From the NCBI GenBank assembly GCA_946480555.1, contig CAMLLE010000147.1, positions 1 through 7,261 on the forward strand: DNA of 7,261 nt, written 5' to 3'. Positions 1 to 6,004 of the stretch are shown here, in pieces. The stretch is from an uncultured Verrucomicrobia subdivision 3 bacterium. GTDB taxonomy: Bacteria > Verrucomicrobiota > Verrucomicrobiae > Limisphaerales > CAMLLE01. How positions within the stretch are numbered: position 1 is the stretch's first letter; every line of letters starts with the position of its first letter. The notes under the pieces were generated by a model. That model was given only the letters and a program-made list of their open reading frames with translations, searched no databases and was not told where the DNA came from. Position numbers and translations under genes: made by a program.

Positions 1-103
1 ACCCCGCATCTGGCCCCCGCTCTGCCTGCGCGGCGGGTAATCCGGCGAGCAGGAGCAGCAGGCTCAAAGCGAATTTCTCAGTTTGCATTCGGAGAATCTG
101 CAT
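1..103 (-). CDS. N-terminus of a secreted protein, truncated by the left edge
   Basis: An open frame runs from an ATG at 103 off the left edge, giving 34 residues. The first part is a textbook Sec signal peptide: a lysine at residue 10, then a hydrophobic core (FALSLLLLLAGLP, residues 11-23) and a signal peptidase I-like site, AAQA followed by ER, with cleavage expected after about residue 27. An in-frame ATG at 88 would give a more compact signal peptide beginning MQTEKF and is an equally good start. Neither start has a clear Shine-Dalgarno sequence. The gene lies 120 bases downstream of the MMPL/RND exporter gene on the same strand and could be its distal operon partner or have its own promoter in the AT-rich gap. 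The mature part visible is only about seven residues, so no function can be assigned. Confidence 0.6.
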   Translation of the reverse strand, partial: MQILRMQTEKFALSLLLLLAGLPAAQAERGPDAG

Positions 104-223
104 CGGGTTCGGTTTAAAACACAATATCGTTATCGCCTTCCAACTTCGACCTAAACTCCTGAGAAGGACATAGATATTGACTTTAAAATGGTTTCTTCTA
201 AGTTCGATTCACACTTGAGGTTT
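104..223. other. AT-rich intergenic spacer
   Basis: This 120-base gap separates the exporter stop from the truncated secreted-protein gene, both on the minus strand. It is clearly more AT-rich than the genes around it, as expected for a promoter-bearing spacer. On the minus strand I could not find a -35/-10 pair good enough to call. A 5-base-pair hairpin (217-221 with 226-230, loop of four) overlaps the exporter stop codon but has no T-run after it, so it is not a convincing terminator. Confidence 0.4.
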
Positions 224-2995
224 TTACCTCGGTTCCTCCCGACCCAGTGTCGATTGTGCATTTTCGACACTGGGTTGATTCTTTCCCGGGCCGCGATTCA
301 TCGTCAGGTTCAAGATCGCTGGAAGGAACGTCAATGCCGCCAGCATACAGGTGGTTACGCCCACCGCCATGACGGCACCGAGACTTTGAATGCCCTGATG
401 TTTCGCGAGAATCAAGCTGCCGAAACCTGCGATGGTCGTCAGTCCGGAAACAAACACCGCCTTGCCGGTGCTCTTGGCCAGAATGCTGGGTGTCTGTTCC
501 TCAGCAAAACGATTCAGGATGTGAATGCCATTCGTCACGCCAATTCCGATCACAAGCGGCAGCGTCATGATGTTCGCGGGGTTCAGCGGAACGCCGAGCA
601 AACCCATCAAGCCCGCGAGCCAAAGTGCACCGACAGCCACCGGCAACAGCGCCAGGAGCACCGACCAGAGATTCCGGAAATGCACCAGCACCAACAGCAC
701 GATGGCGCCCAGCGCGTATAGCGCCGCCTCCTCGTAACTGCGCCGCAACAATTCGGTGTAATGATAGAGCTGCACCGGCGTCCCGGTGACGTGCTCATCC
801 ACCTGCTTCAACGCATGAACGAATTCCTCCTGATTCTCGCGCACCCAGACGTTCTTCTTCGGATAAACCTGAATCAGATATTTTCCCGTGACGCCGACGA
901 ACCGGTTCCGCAGCGCTTGCGGCAAATCTGCAATACCAAGCGGTGCGCTGTTGTCCTGCTGTTTCAAGGCGGTGAACGTGCCGCGCAAATCGTTGAAGAG
1001 CGCCCGTTGAAAGGCACCGAGTTTTTCAGCGCGAGCAGCCACGTGGGACGGATCTCCGCGGAACATCGCTTTGCGGAAGTTCTCGATCGTCTGGCGGAGG
1101 GACACGAGCTGCCGGCTCAGCTCCGGTTCGGAATCGCCAATCTCCGACAGCGCGGCGCCGAGATAACCGTAGAGCGAATACAGCGTGCGGCTGAGTTCCT
1201 GCACGTCCACAGGCTCCATGTCAGGCGGACGAAACTCGATGTCCGCGAGCGTTCGCTTGATTTCTCCAATTCGCTGCAACTGCTCGCTTTGGTCTGCGGC
1301 CAGGTACGTTGCCATCGAAATCACGCCGTCCTTCCCAGCGACGACGGGCAGTTTGCGAATCTCTTCCTCGAGCGTCACCGCTTCCTCGAGCGAATTCGCC
1401 ACCACCGCGGCGAAGAGCACGGACTTCGAAGCTGAGTTGATCAGTTTGTGCTCGAATTCGACCGCCGGAAGTCCGGCGCTCTGCATGTTCAGCAGGTTGT
1501 AGTCGAAGTACATCTTTGGGATCTGAGTTCCCGCCAGCACGCAAAGGACGATTACCACCGTGGCGGTGGCTCGTGGCCGCTTCAACCAGATGTTCTCAAT
1601 CCGCGCGCGCGCTTCAGCCACGTCACCCTGGACGTGGTCAATCACGTTTTGGCGCCCGCGCAACAGCAGCACCGGCAGCAGCGTCAGCATCGGGACAAGG
1701 CAGATCAAAAGGCCGCCGCCGCAGATGATTCCCATTTCCTGGATGCCCTTGAAGTCGGTAAGGCCCATGGCAAGAAAAGCGCCGGCAGTCGTGAATGCGC
1801 CCGTGAAAATTCCCTGTCCGGTAAATACCATCGCCTTCGTCATTGCCGCCTCGCGGGTCTGTCCATGACGTAATTCCTCTTCGTAGCGCGTGATCAGGTG
1901 CACGCCAAAATCGATCGCCAGTCCAACCAGGATCGGCACGAACGTAATCGTCAGGATGTTCAGGTGCCCAATCACCAGCGTGGCAAATCCCATCGTGTAA
2001 ACGATGCCCACGATCAAGCTCACCGTCGCCTTCAGCGGCCGCCCGGTTTCCTGATAGCCGTAGATGAAGATCAGCGCGCACAACACCAGCGAAACCACGC
2101 TGGCGATGGTGGTATCGTGCTGCGACTGCACCATTTCATCGATCTCCAAAACCGGTTCGCCGGTGATTCCGACGTTCAGGCCTGGCACTTCGGCGCGGGT
2201 TTCCTCCACGAGCTGGCGCAAGCGTTCCACCGCTTCCGGGTTACGATTCTCGCCCTGCGGCCCCGGCCGGGCGTGTGCAGTCACGAGGTAAATCCGGCCT
2301 TCGGCAAATGTGATGTAAATATCCTTTTCGGCCTCCCCGGTTGGATCGAACAACGCGGTGATCCCCGGTGATGGCGGCGTTCCCGGCCGGCGCAAACTCG
2401 CTGATGCCTGTGTCACGATCCGCTCGAGCGCCGGCAGCGACTTGATCATCGATTCGTTTTCCGCGTTCTGCTCCCGCTTGGCGGTGCGGAACTCGGTGTT
2501 GATCATCGAGAACAGCGAAACCAGGTTCGTCGTGTTGCTGAACTTGCGGATGAAGGGACGATATTCCTCAAGCGTCGTTTGCAGTTCCGCGACATTGGTG
2601 GCGGTGGCAAACAGCAGCGCCTTGTTGCCGAGCATGCGCAAGTCGCCCTTGTAAAGGACGTCCGTGAAAACATTCGTCTCCGATTCCAGCTTCGCCCCCA
2701 GCCGTTCGACGAACTGCCGGTTCTTCTCCGGCAATTCGCTTTCGACGACGACAACGAGGTCGTCCTGTTGCGGAAATTCCTTCCGAAAGGCTAGGAAGTT
2801 CTTGTGATATTTCTTGTTCGCGCCGACGAGATTGTCGCGGCTGGTGTCGAACTGCAGGCACTCGATGGTGTAATAAGCCGACAGTCCGACAAGCAGAAGC
2901 TGGGGATAGAAGAACCATTTCGGATGACGCAGGACCAATCCGGCAAGCCACGCAAGAAAGCGTGCCATCAAGGAATGATCCGTCAGCTTGTTCAT
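224..2995 (-). CDS. MMPL/RND family transporter (HpnN-like two-repeat exporter)
   Basis: This is a 923-residue inner-membrane protein with the two-fold repeat of the RND superfamily. TM1 lies near residues 28-45, followed by a large periplasmic domain to about 295. TM2-TM6 lie at roughly 297-446, a charged cytoplasmic linker at 447-475, TM7 at about 477-492, a second periplasmic domain to about 755, and TM8-TM12 at about 757-898. The first half carries GLAIDFGVHLITRYEEE (358-374), the family's TM4 motif with the proton-relay Asp362. The matching segment in the second half is GIGVTNGIHILNRFAEE (817-833), with Thr821 where an Asp is usual. MMPL and HpnN relatives use the proton gradient to move lipids, including hopanoids, toward the outer membrane; substrate here is unknown. 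It starts 51 bases after yebC on the same strand. No strong Shine-Dalgarno precedes the ATG. The last 20 or so residues are hydrophilic and look non-conserved; an inverted repeat lies in that part of the gene. Confidence 0.9.
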   Translation of the reverse strand: MNKLTDHSLMARFLAWLAGLVLRHPKWFFYPQLLLVGLSAYYTIECLQFDTSRDNLVGANKKYHKNFLAFRKEFPQQDDLVVVVESELPEKNRQFVERLGAKLESETNVFTDVLYKGDLRMLGNKALLFATATNVAELQTTLEEYRPFIRKFSNTTNLVSLFSMINTEFRTAKREQNAENESMIKSLPALERIVTQASASLRRPGTPPSPGITALFDPTGEAEKDIYITFAEGRIYLVTAHARPGPQGENRNPEAVERLRQLVEETRAEVPGLNVGITGEPVLEIDEMVQSQHDTTIASVVSLVLCALIFIYGYQETGRPLKATVSLIVGIVYTMGFATLVIGHLNILTITFVPILVGLAIDFGVHLITRYEEELRHGQTREAAMTKAMVFTGQGIFTGAFTTAGAFLAMGLTDFKGIQEMGIICGGGLLICLVPMLTLLPVLLLRGRQNVIDHVQGDVAEARARIENIWLKRPRATATVVIVLCVLAGTQIPKMYFDYNLLNMQSAGLPAVEFEHKLINSASKSVLFAAVVANSLEEAVTLEEEIRKLPVVAGKDGVISMATYLAADQSEQLQRIGEIKRTLADIEFRPPDMEPVDVQELSRTLYSLYGYLGAALSEIGDSEPELSRQLVSLRQTIENFRKAMFRGDPSHVAARAEKLGAFQRALFNDLRGTFTALKQQDNSAPLGIADLPQALRNRFVGVTGKYLIQVYPKKNVWVRENQEEFVHALKQVDEHVTGTPVQLYHYTELLRRSYEEAALYALGAIVLLVLVHFRNLWSVLLALLPVAVGALWLAGLMGLLGVPLNPANIMTLPLVIGIGVTNGIHILNRFAEEQTPSILAKSTGKAVFVSGLTTIAGFGSLILAKHQGIQSLGAVMAVGVTTCMLAALTFLPAILNLTMNRGPGKNQPSVENAQSTLGREEPR
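242..275. repeat. Perfect 12-bp inverted repeat inside the exporter's 3' coding end
   Basis: ACCCAGTGTCGA at 242-253 is the exact reverse complement of TCGACACTGGGT at 264-275, leaving a 10-base loop. It lies within the last 18 codons of the minus-strand exporter gene, in its hydrophilic tail. No T-run follows the stem on either strand, so it is not a standard intrinsic terminator. A role in mRNA 3'-end protection, a protein-binding palindrome, or part of a dispersed repeat that invaded the end of the gene are possible. Confidence 0.7.
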
Positions 2996-3046
2996 CTCAA
3001 TTCCGAATGCGCGCCGTCGGGCGCTGGTCCGAGCGGCTGAGTCCCG

Positions 3047-3790
3047 TCAGGCTTTCGCCTCCTCATCCAGAAACTCCGCGTTGGAATAGACGTCCTTCAC
3101 GTCTTCGTTTTCCTCAAGCGCCTCGATCAGTTTGCTGACCTCGGCAGCCGCTGCGGGATCGTGGAGTGGAACGGTCAGTGTGGGAAGGGAGGTGATTTCC
3201 GCAGCCGCGGGTTTGATGCCCCGGGCTTCGATCCCTTTATGAACGAGTTCGAAGCTCGCCGGCTCAGTCAAAATCTCAAAGCCCTGTTCGTCCGCCCGAA
3301 AATCCTCCGCACCGGCCTCCAAAGCCAGCTCCATCAACTGGTCCTCGTTCGCCGCGTCGCGCGGCACGATGATCTGCCCCTTGCGCTGGAACAGGCGCGT
3401 GACGGAACCCGCGGTGGCGATCGATCCGCCCGCTTTGGTCACCAGACTGCGGATCTCCGCGGCGCTGCGATTCCGGTTGTCGGTGCTGACTTCCACCAGC
3501 AACGCCACGCCGTGCGGCGCGTAAATTTCGTAAGTGAGATCCTCGAAGTTCGCCACTTCGCCCCCGCCCGTGCCTTTCTTGATGGCGCGCTCGATGTTGT
3601 CCTTCGGCATGCTGGCCATGCGGCACCGCAGCAGAACCATGCGCAGCCGCGGATTCATGTCGGGATCGCCACCCGCCAGTTTCGCGGCGATGGTGATTTC
3701 TTTGCTCAACTTCGCAAAGATCCGCGCGCGCTTGGCGTCGATCGCCCCCTTGAAGTGTTTAACCTTCGCCCATTTGCTGTGTCCGGCCAT
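3047..3790 (-). CDS. yebC: YebC/PmpR family (TACO1-like) regulatory or translation factor
   Basis: A full-length 247-residue member of the YebC/TACO1 family, which is usually about 240-250 residues. The signature N-terminus MAGHSKWAKVKH (1-12) fixes the start at the ATG at 3790. Other family blocks are GGDPDMNPRLR (40-50), MPKDNIERAIKKGTG (61-75), the APHGVALLVE segment (91-100), TDNRNR (103-108), and GSVTRLFQRKG (128-138). The acidic C-terminal domain ends at VKDVYSNAEFLDEEAKA (231-247). Family members were long called transcriptional regulators (PmpR), but YebC and mitochondrial TACO1 are now known to act on the ribosome, helping translation through proline-rich stretches. It is cytoplasmic. 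Upstream, 82 bases away, is the YbjQ-like gene; downstream, 51 bases away, the exporter. There is no Shine-Dalgarno; the leader is C/A-rich on the coding strand because of heptad repeats. Confidence 0.97.
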   Translation of the reverse strand: MAGHSKWAKVKHFKGAIDAKRARIFAKLSKEITIAAKLAGGDPDMNPRLRMVLLRCRMASMPKDNIERAIKKGTGGGEVANFEDLTYEIYAPHGVALLVEVSTDNRNRSAAEIRSLVTKAGGSIATAGSVTRLFQRKGQIIVPRDAANEDQLMELALEAGAEDFRADEQGFEILTEPASFELVHKGIEARGIKPAAAEITSLPTLTVPLHDPAAAAEVSKLIEALEENEDVKDVYSNAEFLDEEAKA

Positions 3791-3801
3791 GTGTCTAAAA
3801 G

Positions 3802-3829
3802 TTGATGGTGGATGGTGGACGGTTGATTG
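3802..3829. repeat. Four tandem degenerate heptanucleotides in the yebC leader
   Basis: On the plus strand, four 7-base units abut without a gap: TTGATGG (3802-3808), TGGATGG (3809-3815), TGGACGG (3816-3822) and TTGATTG (3823-3829). The shared pattern is T, T/G, G, A, T/C, then mostly GG. The array ends 11 bases before the yebC ATG, so it would lie in the 5' leader or promoter of that gene. Short tandem heptanucleotides of this type (STRR) are known in cyanobacterial genomes; whether this is a dispersed family in the host cannot be seen from one copy. Confidence 0.6.
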
Positions 3830-3860
3830 CCGGAGCAGCAGAGCGCATCGACTGCCAACC

Positions 3861-3874
3861 TTCCGCTATCCGCT
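3861..3874. repeat. Two-copy heptamer at the YbjQ-like stop codon
   Basis: TTCCGCT (3861-3867) is followed at once by ATCCGCT (3868-3874), sharing six of seven bases. The pair overlaps the TAG stop (3873-3875) of the YbjQ-like gene. It is in the same 82-base gap as the four-unit heptad array and has the same unit length but a different sequence. With only two units, chance is quite possible. Confidence 0.3.
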
Positions 3875-4211
3875 AAGTTTGCCTCTCCACGTAAACTGCG
3901 GTTCCGTAGCAGAGAACTTCCGTGATGCCCTGCGCAATCTCTGTCGCGTCGTAGCGCACGCCGATTACAGCGTTCGCGCCCAATTCACCCGCGTGCTGCA
4001 GCATTTGATTGTAAGCATCGCCGCGGGCGCGCTCGCACAGCTCCGTGTAAAGCGAGATGTTCCCGCCGAAGATGCTCTGAATGCTCGCGCCGATGTTTCC
4101 GATGATCGAGCGTGACCGCACCACGATGCCGCGCACCACGCCCATTGACTTTACCACCCGGAAACCGGGCAGGTCGAAAGCAGTCGTTGTCAGCGGGTGC
4201 GTCTGGCTCAT
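3873..4211 (-). CDS. YbjQ/UPF0145 family protein (putative heavy-metal-binding domain)
   Basis: A 112-residue protein matching the UPF0145/YbjQ family, typically about 105-110 residues. Visible family features are an early strand with GVVRG (24-28), the IFGGNISLY segment (47-55), a helix with a conserved Arg and Ala ([11 protein letters not shown], 60-70), the hallmark [11 protein letters not shown] (78-88), and a closing GTAVYV strand (103-108). Structures of relatives are small oligomeric alpha/beta rings. The name 'heavy-metal-binding' comes from the Pfam description and is not proven in general; here His74 and the two Cys residues (59, 101) do not form an obvious metal site. There is no signal peptide, so it should be cytoplasmic. 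It is the first gene of the leftward run, divergent from the DUF1080 gene, and its ATG at 4211 lacks a Shine-Dalgarno. The cellular role is unknown. Confidence 0.9.
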   Translation of the reverse strand: MSQTHPLTTTAFDLPGFRVVKSMGVVRGIVVRSRSIIGNIGASIQSIFGGNISLYTELCERARGDAYNQMLQHAGELGANAVIGVRYDATEIAQGITEVLCYGTAVYVERQT

Positions 4212-4361
4212 AAAACTGCGGCATTAAACACAAAGCTGGGTTGAACTAAAGCTCCAAAATCCAGGTTCCAGACTCAAGGAGGTCCCGATTCGCAAAGCGC
4301 GATCACTGCCACTGCTCTCGCGGCACTTGACGATTCGTCCCTTCGGCGGGAAGCTCGCCCC
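4212..4361. promoter_or_regulatory. Divergent intergenic region, presumed to hold both promoters
   Basis: The leftward YbjQ-yebC-exporter run and the rightward DUF1080 run both begin here, so promoters for both should lie in these 150 bases. This is inferred from gene orientation; I found no -35/-10 pair I would commit to on either strand. Two details are visible. A consensus Shine-Dalgarno-like AAGGAGGT sits at 4276-4283 with no ATG, GTG or TTG at the right distance. A 6-base-pair stem with one G-U pair (4345-4350 with 4354-4359, loop AAG) ends two bases before the DUF1080 ATG. Confidence 0.45.
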
Positions 4362-5033
4362 ATGCCTCGCTTCAAATCATTCCTCGCGCGCAGGTTCGTG
4401 GCAGCCTTTGGACTTCTGGCAACGTTTGCCGCAGCGGCTGCGGAACCGGTCTCGGTGCAATCCACTGTTGAGCTGTTCAACGGTAAAGACCTGTCGGGCT
4501 GGGTGGTCCATTCGGCGACGAACACCGGCTCAGCGTCAACGTGGCTGGTGACCAATGGAGTCATTCATTGCAGTGGGCAGCCTTGGGGCTACTTGCGGAC
4601 GGAACGTGCGTATCGCGATTACCAGCTCACGGTCGAATGGCGGTTCGTATCAGCCGCGGCGGGAGCGGATAACACGGGAATCCTCCTGCACGTGCAATCG
4701 CCGGACCGGGTCTGGCCCGCAGCAATCGAGTGCCAGGGAAAGTTGAACCGGCACGGTGACATCATCCTGATGGGGGGCACCACCTGCCGGGTGGACGGCG
4801 AGGAGAAGCGTGGGCGTGTGGCGATGACGGGTTCCGCAAATGAGAAGCCCGCCGGTGAATGGAACACCTATCAAATCGTGTGTGCCGGAAGCAGCATGAA
4901 GGTCTCCGTGAACGGGAAGATCCTGAACGACGTTTCCGACTGCAGCGTCAGCTCGGGATTCATCGCGATTCAAAGTGAGGGCGGCCGGATTGAAGTGCGC
5001 CGCGTGACACTGAAAGCGATCGGAGAGCCCTGA
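4362..5033 (+). CDS. Secreted DUF1080 (3-keto-disaccharide hydrolase-like) protein
   Basis: A 223-residue single-domain DUF1080 protein (PF06439, concanavalin A-like lectin/glucanase fold). Residues 1-27 form a Sec signal peptide: basic start (Arg3, Lys5, Arg10, Arg11), hydrophobic core, and an Ala run before Glu28, where cleavage is expected. There is no lipobox Cys. The family opening LFNGKDLSGW is at 38-47, followed by WGYLRTERAYRDYQLTVEWR (75-94), NTGILLHV (104-111), AIECQ (121-125), GEWNTY (165-170) and the closing GFIAIQSEGGRIEVRRVTL (199-217). Members occur in large numbers in Verrucomicrobiota, Planctomycetes and Bacteroidetes; some cleave 3-keto-glycosides, but many are untested. The mature protein has five Cys (70, 124, 142, 174, 194), so disulfides are plausible for a periplasmic or extracellular protein. 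The start is fixed by the signal peptide; no strong Shine-Dalgarno is present. Function in sugar breakdown is inference. Confidence 0.92.
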   Translation: MPRFKSFLARRFVAAFGLLATFAAAAAEPVSVQSTVELFNGKDLSGWVVHSATNTGSASTWLVTNGVIHCSGQPWGYLRTERAYRDYQLTVEWRFVSAAAGADNTGILLHVQSPDRVWPAAIECQGKLNRHGDIILMGGTTCRVDGEEKRGRVAMTGSANEKPAGEWNTYQIVCAGSSMKVSVNGKILNDVSDCSVSSGFIAIQSEGGRIEVRRVTLKAIGEP

Positions 5034-5061
5034 CATCGGCGGACTCCAGGTTGGGTGTTGT

Positions 5062-5103
5062 ATCGGGTTTCACTGGAAAATGCGTGCGGTGAAACCGGCC
5101 GAT
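5062..5103 (+). other. Imperfect hairpin between the DUF1080 and glycosyltransferase genes
   Basis: GGTTTCAC (5066-5073) pairs perfectly with GTGAAACC (5089-5096) around a 15-base loop. The stem continues, after a three-base bulge, with ATCG (5062-5065) against CGAT (5100-5103). It ends 23 bases before the preferred glycosyltransferase ATG. No T-run follows, so it is either leader structure or a weak end-of-transcript signal. Confidence 0.35.
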
Positions 5104-5126
5104 TCATAAAGTGGGCGACCTTATTT

Positions 5127-5906
5127 ATGACTCACCCGAGCGCAGCATCCGGTTCCTCCGCCTACTTCGTTCTCGGAACGGAATTGCAGGCCACCAGCTA
5201 CGAACGGCTCACGCAGCAACTGCAATTCCGCTGCCGTGAACCGAGGGTTTTTGCGGTCGATTTTTCCAACACTCATATCGTGACAATGCGGCGGGCGGAC
5301 TCCAGTTTCCGGGAAATCACCAGCCGATTCGACCTCTTCATACCGGACGGCATGCCCTTGATTTGGTTGCTGAACTGGCAGGGCGCCAATTTGAAGGATC
5401 GCGTTTACGGTCCGACCTTCATGCGCCATTGCGTGCTGTCGAGCCCGGCGCCGTTCACGCATTACTTTCTCGGCGGTTCCGAGGAATGTGTTCAACGGCT
5501 GAAGGATTCGTTTTTGAAGCTGAATCCCGCCATTCAAATCATCGGCTCCAGAAACGGTTACTTCAAAAACGATCAGGATGCGGAGATCGTGGATGAGATC
5601 AATAGATTGTCTCCGGATTTCGTGTGGGTCGGGCTTGGGACCCCGAAGCAACAGGACTGGATACATCGAAACAAGGCACGTCTGAAGCGAGGCATCGTGC
5701 TTGCAGTCGGTTTTGCCTTCGATGTGAACGCGGGAATGAAGCCTGATGCGCCACTTTGGATGCAACGTTGGGGTTTGACCTGGGTTTTCCGGTTGCTGTC
5801 CGAACCGGCGCGGTTGGGGCCGCGATACCTCCGCTACAACGCCCGGTTTCTCTTTCACCTGCTCTGGGACGGAATTCGTGGCCGGGTTTTCCAGCGCGGA
5901 GCCTGA
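5127..5906 (+). CDS. WecG/TagA/CpsF family glycosyltransferase (GT26)
   Basis: A 259-residue GT26 enzyme. Relatives transfer N-acetylmannosamine (TagA) or N-acetylmannosaminuronic acid (WecG) from UDP-sugar to a lipid-linked acceptor on the cytoplasmic face of the membrane, in teichoic acid, enterobacterial common antigen or exopolysaccharide synthesis. Visible motifs are NTHIV (48-52), IPDGMPLIW (72-80) with Asp74 matching the proposed catalytic Asp of TagA, RVYGPTFM (92-99), FLGG (114-117), VGLGTPKQQDWI (168-179) and AVGFAFDVNAG (193-203). The C-terminal APLWMQRWGLTWVFRLLSEP (208-227) matches the membrane-docking tail of the family. The usual RAP and GLEW triplets read DAP and GLTW here. 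An in-frame GTG at 5055 would add 24 residues that do not resemble the family, so the ATG at 5127 is preferred; neither has a good Shine-Dalgarno. The nearby exosortase suggests an exopolysaccharide locus. The sugar donor cannot be read from sequence. Confidence 0.92.
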   Translation: MTHPSAASGSSAYFVLGTELQATSYERLTQQLQFRCREPRVFAVDFSNTHIVTMRRADSSFREITSRFDLFIPDGMPLIWLLNWQGANLKDRVYGPTFMRHCVLSSPAPFTHYFLGGSEECVQRLKDSFLKLNPAIQIIGSRNGYFKNDQDAEIVDEINRLSPDFVWVGLGTPKQQDWIHRNKARLKRGIVLAVGFAFDVNAGMKPDAPLWMQRWGLTWVFRLLSEPARLGPRYLRYNARFLFHLLWDGIRGRVFQRGA

Positions 5907-5921
5907 GCGGGAACTTGGGAT

Positions 5922-5943
5922 TCCGGGTCAGTGTCTTCCCGGA
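5922..5943 (+). terminator. Possible weak terminator after the glycosyltransferase gene
   Basis: TCCGGG (5922-5927) and CCCGGA (5938-5943) form a 6-base-pair GC-rich stem with a 10-base loop, 15 bases after the glycosyltransferase stop. A T-rich stretch TTTGTTT follows only at 5951-5957, seven bases beyond the stem, which is further than in a strong intrinsic terminator. Confidence 0.25.
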
Positions 5944-5955
5944 CAGGAAATTTGT

Positions 5956-5984
5956 TTGAGCAAACCGGGGCGCTCCGGTATCAA
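5956..5984 (+). promoter_or_regulatory. Candidate promoter for the exosortase gene
   Basis: TTGAGC (5956-5961) and TATCAA (5979-5984) are separated by 17 bases and each match four of six positions of the sigma-70 consensus. Transcription would start about 12-14 bases before the exosortase ATG, giving a very short leader. A small hairpin (5964-5968 with 5975-5979) lies in the spacer. Such matches occur often by chance. Confidence 0.25.
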
Positions 5985-6004
5985 ATAGCCTGCGTCAATA
6001 TCGC

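Noticed and set aside
188..2371. Several long plus-strand open frames opposite the exporter (for example 761-1435 and 1898-2371)
   Set aside because: They lie wholly antisense to a well-conserved transporter, have His/Arg/Gln-rich low-sense compositions and no recognisable domain; they are frame shadows in GC-rich DNA.
3011..3024. Short GC-rich hairpin between yebC and the exporter as a terminator
   Set aside because: Only five base pairs and no T-run on the minus strand; not enough to call a terminator.
3161..4115. Plus-strand open frames of 193 and 214 codons over yebC and the YbjQ-like gene
   Set aside because: Both are antisense to clearly recognised families; one also runs across the intergenic gap and heptad array, which a real gene would be unlikely to do.
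4274..4564. A 96-codon minus-strand frame spanning the divergent region and the DUF1080 5' end
   Set aside because: It is antisense to the DUF1080 signal peptide and first domain motif and shows no family features.
5055..5126. Upstream GTG start giving a 283-residue glycosyltransferase
   Set aside because: The extra 24 residues lack family resemblance and overlap a hairpin; the ATG at 5127 gives a typical GT26 length and N-terminus, though the longer form cannot be fully excluded.
5121..5858. A 245-codon minus-strand frame opposite the glycosyltransferase
   Set aside because: All GT26 motifs are read on the plus strand; the antisense product has no recognisable features.
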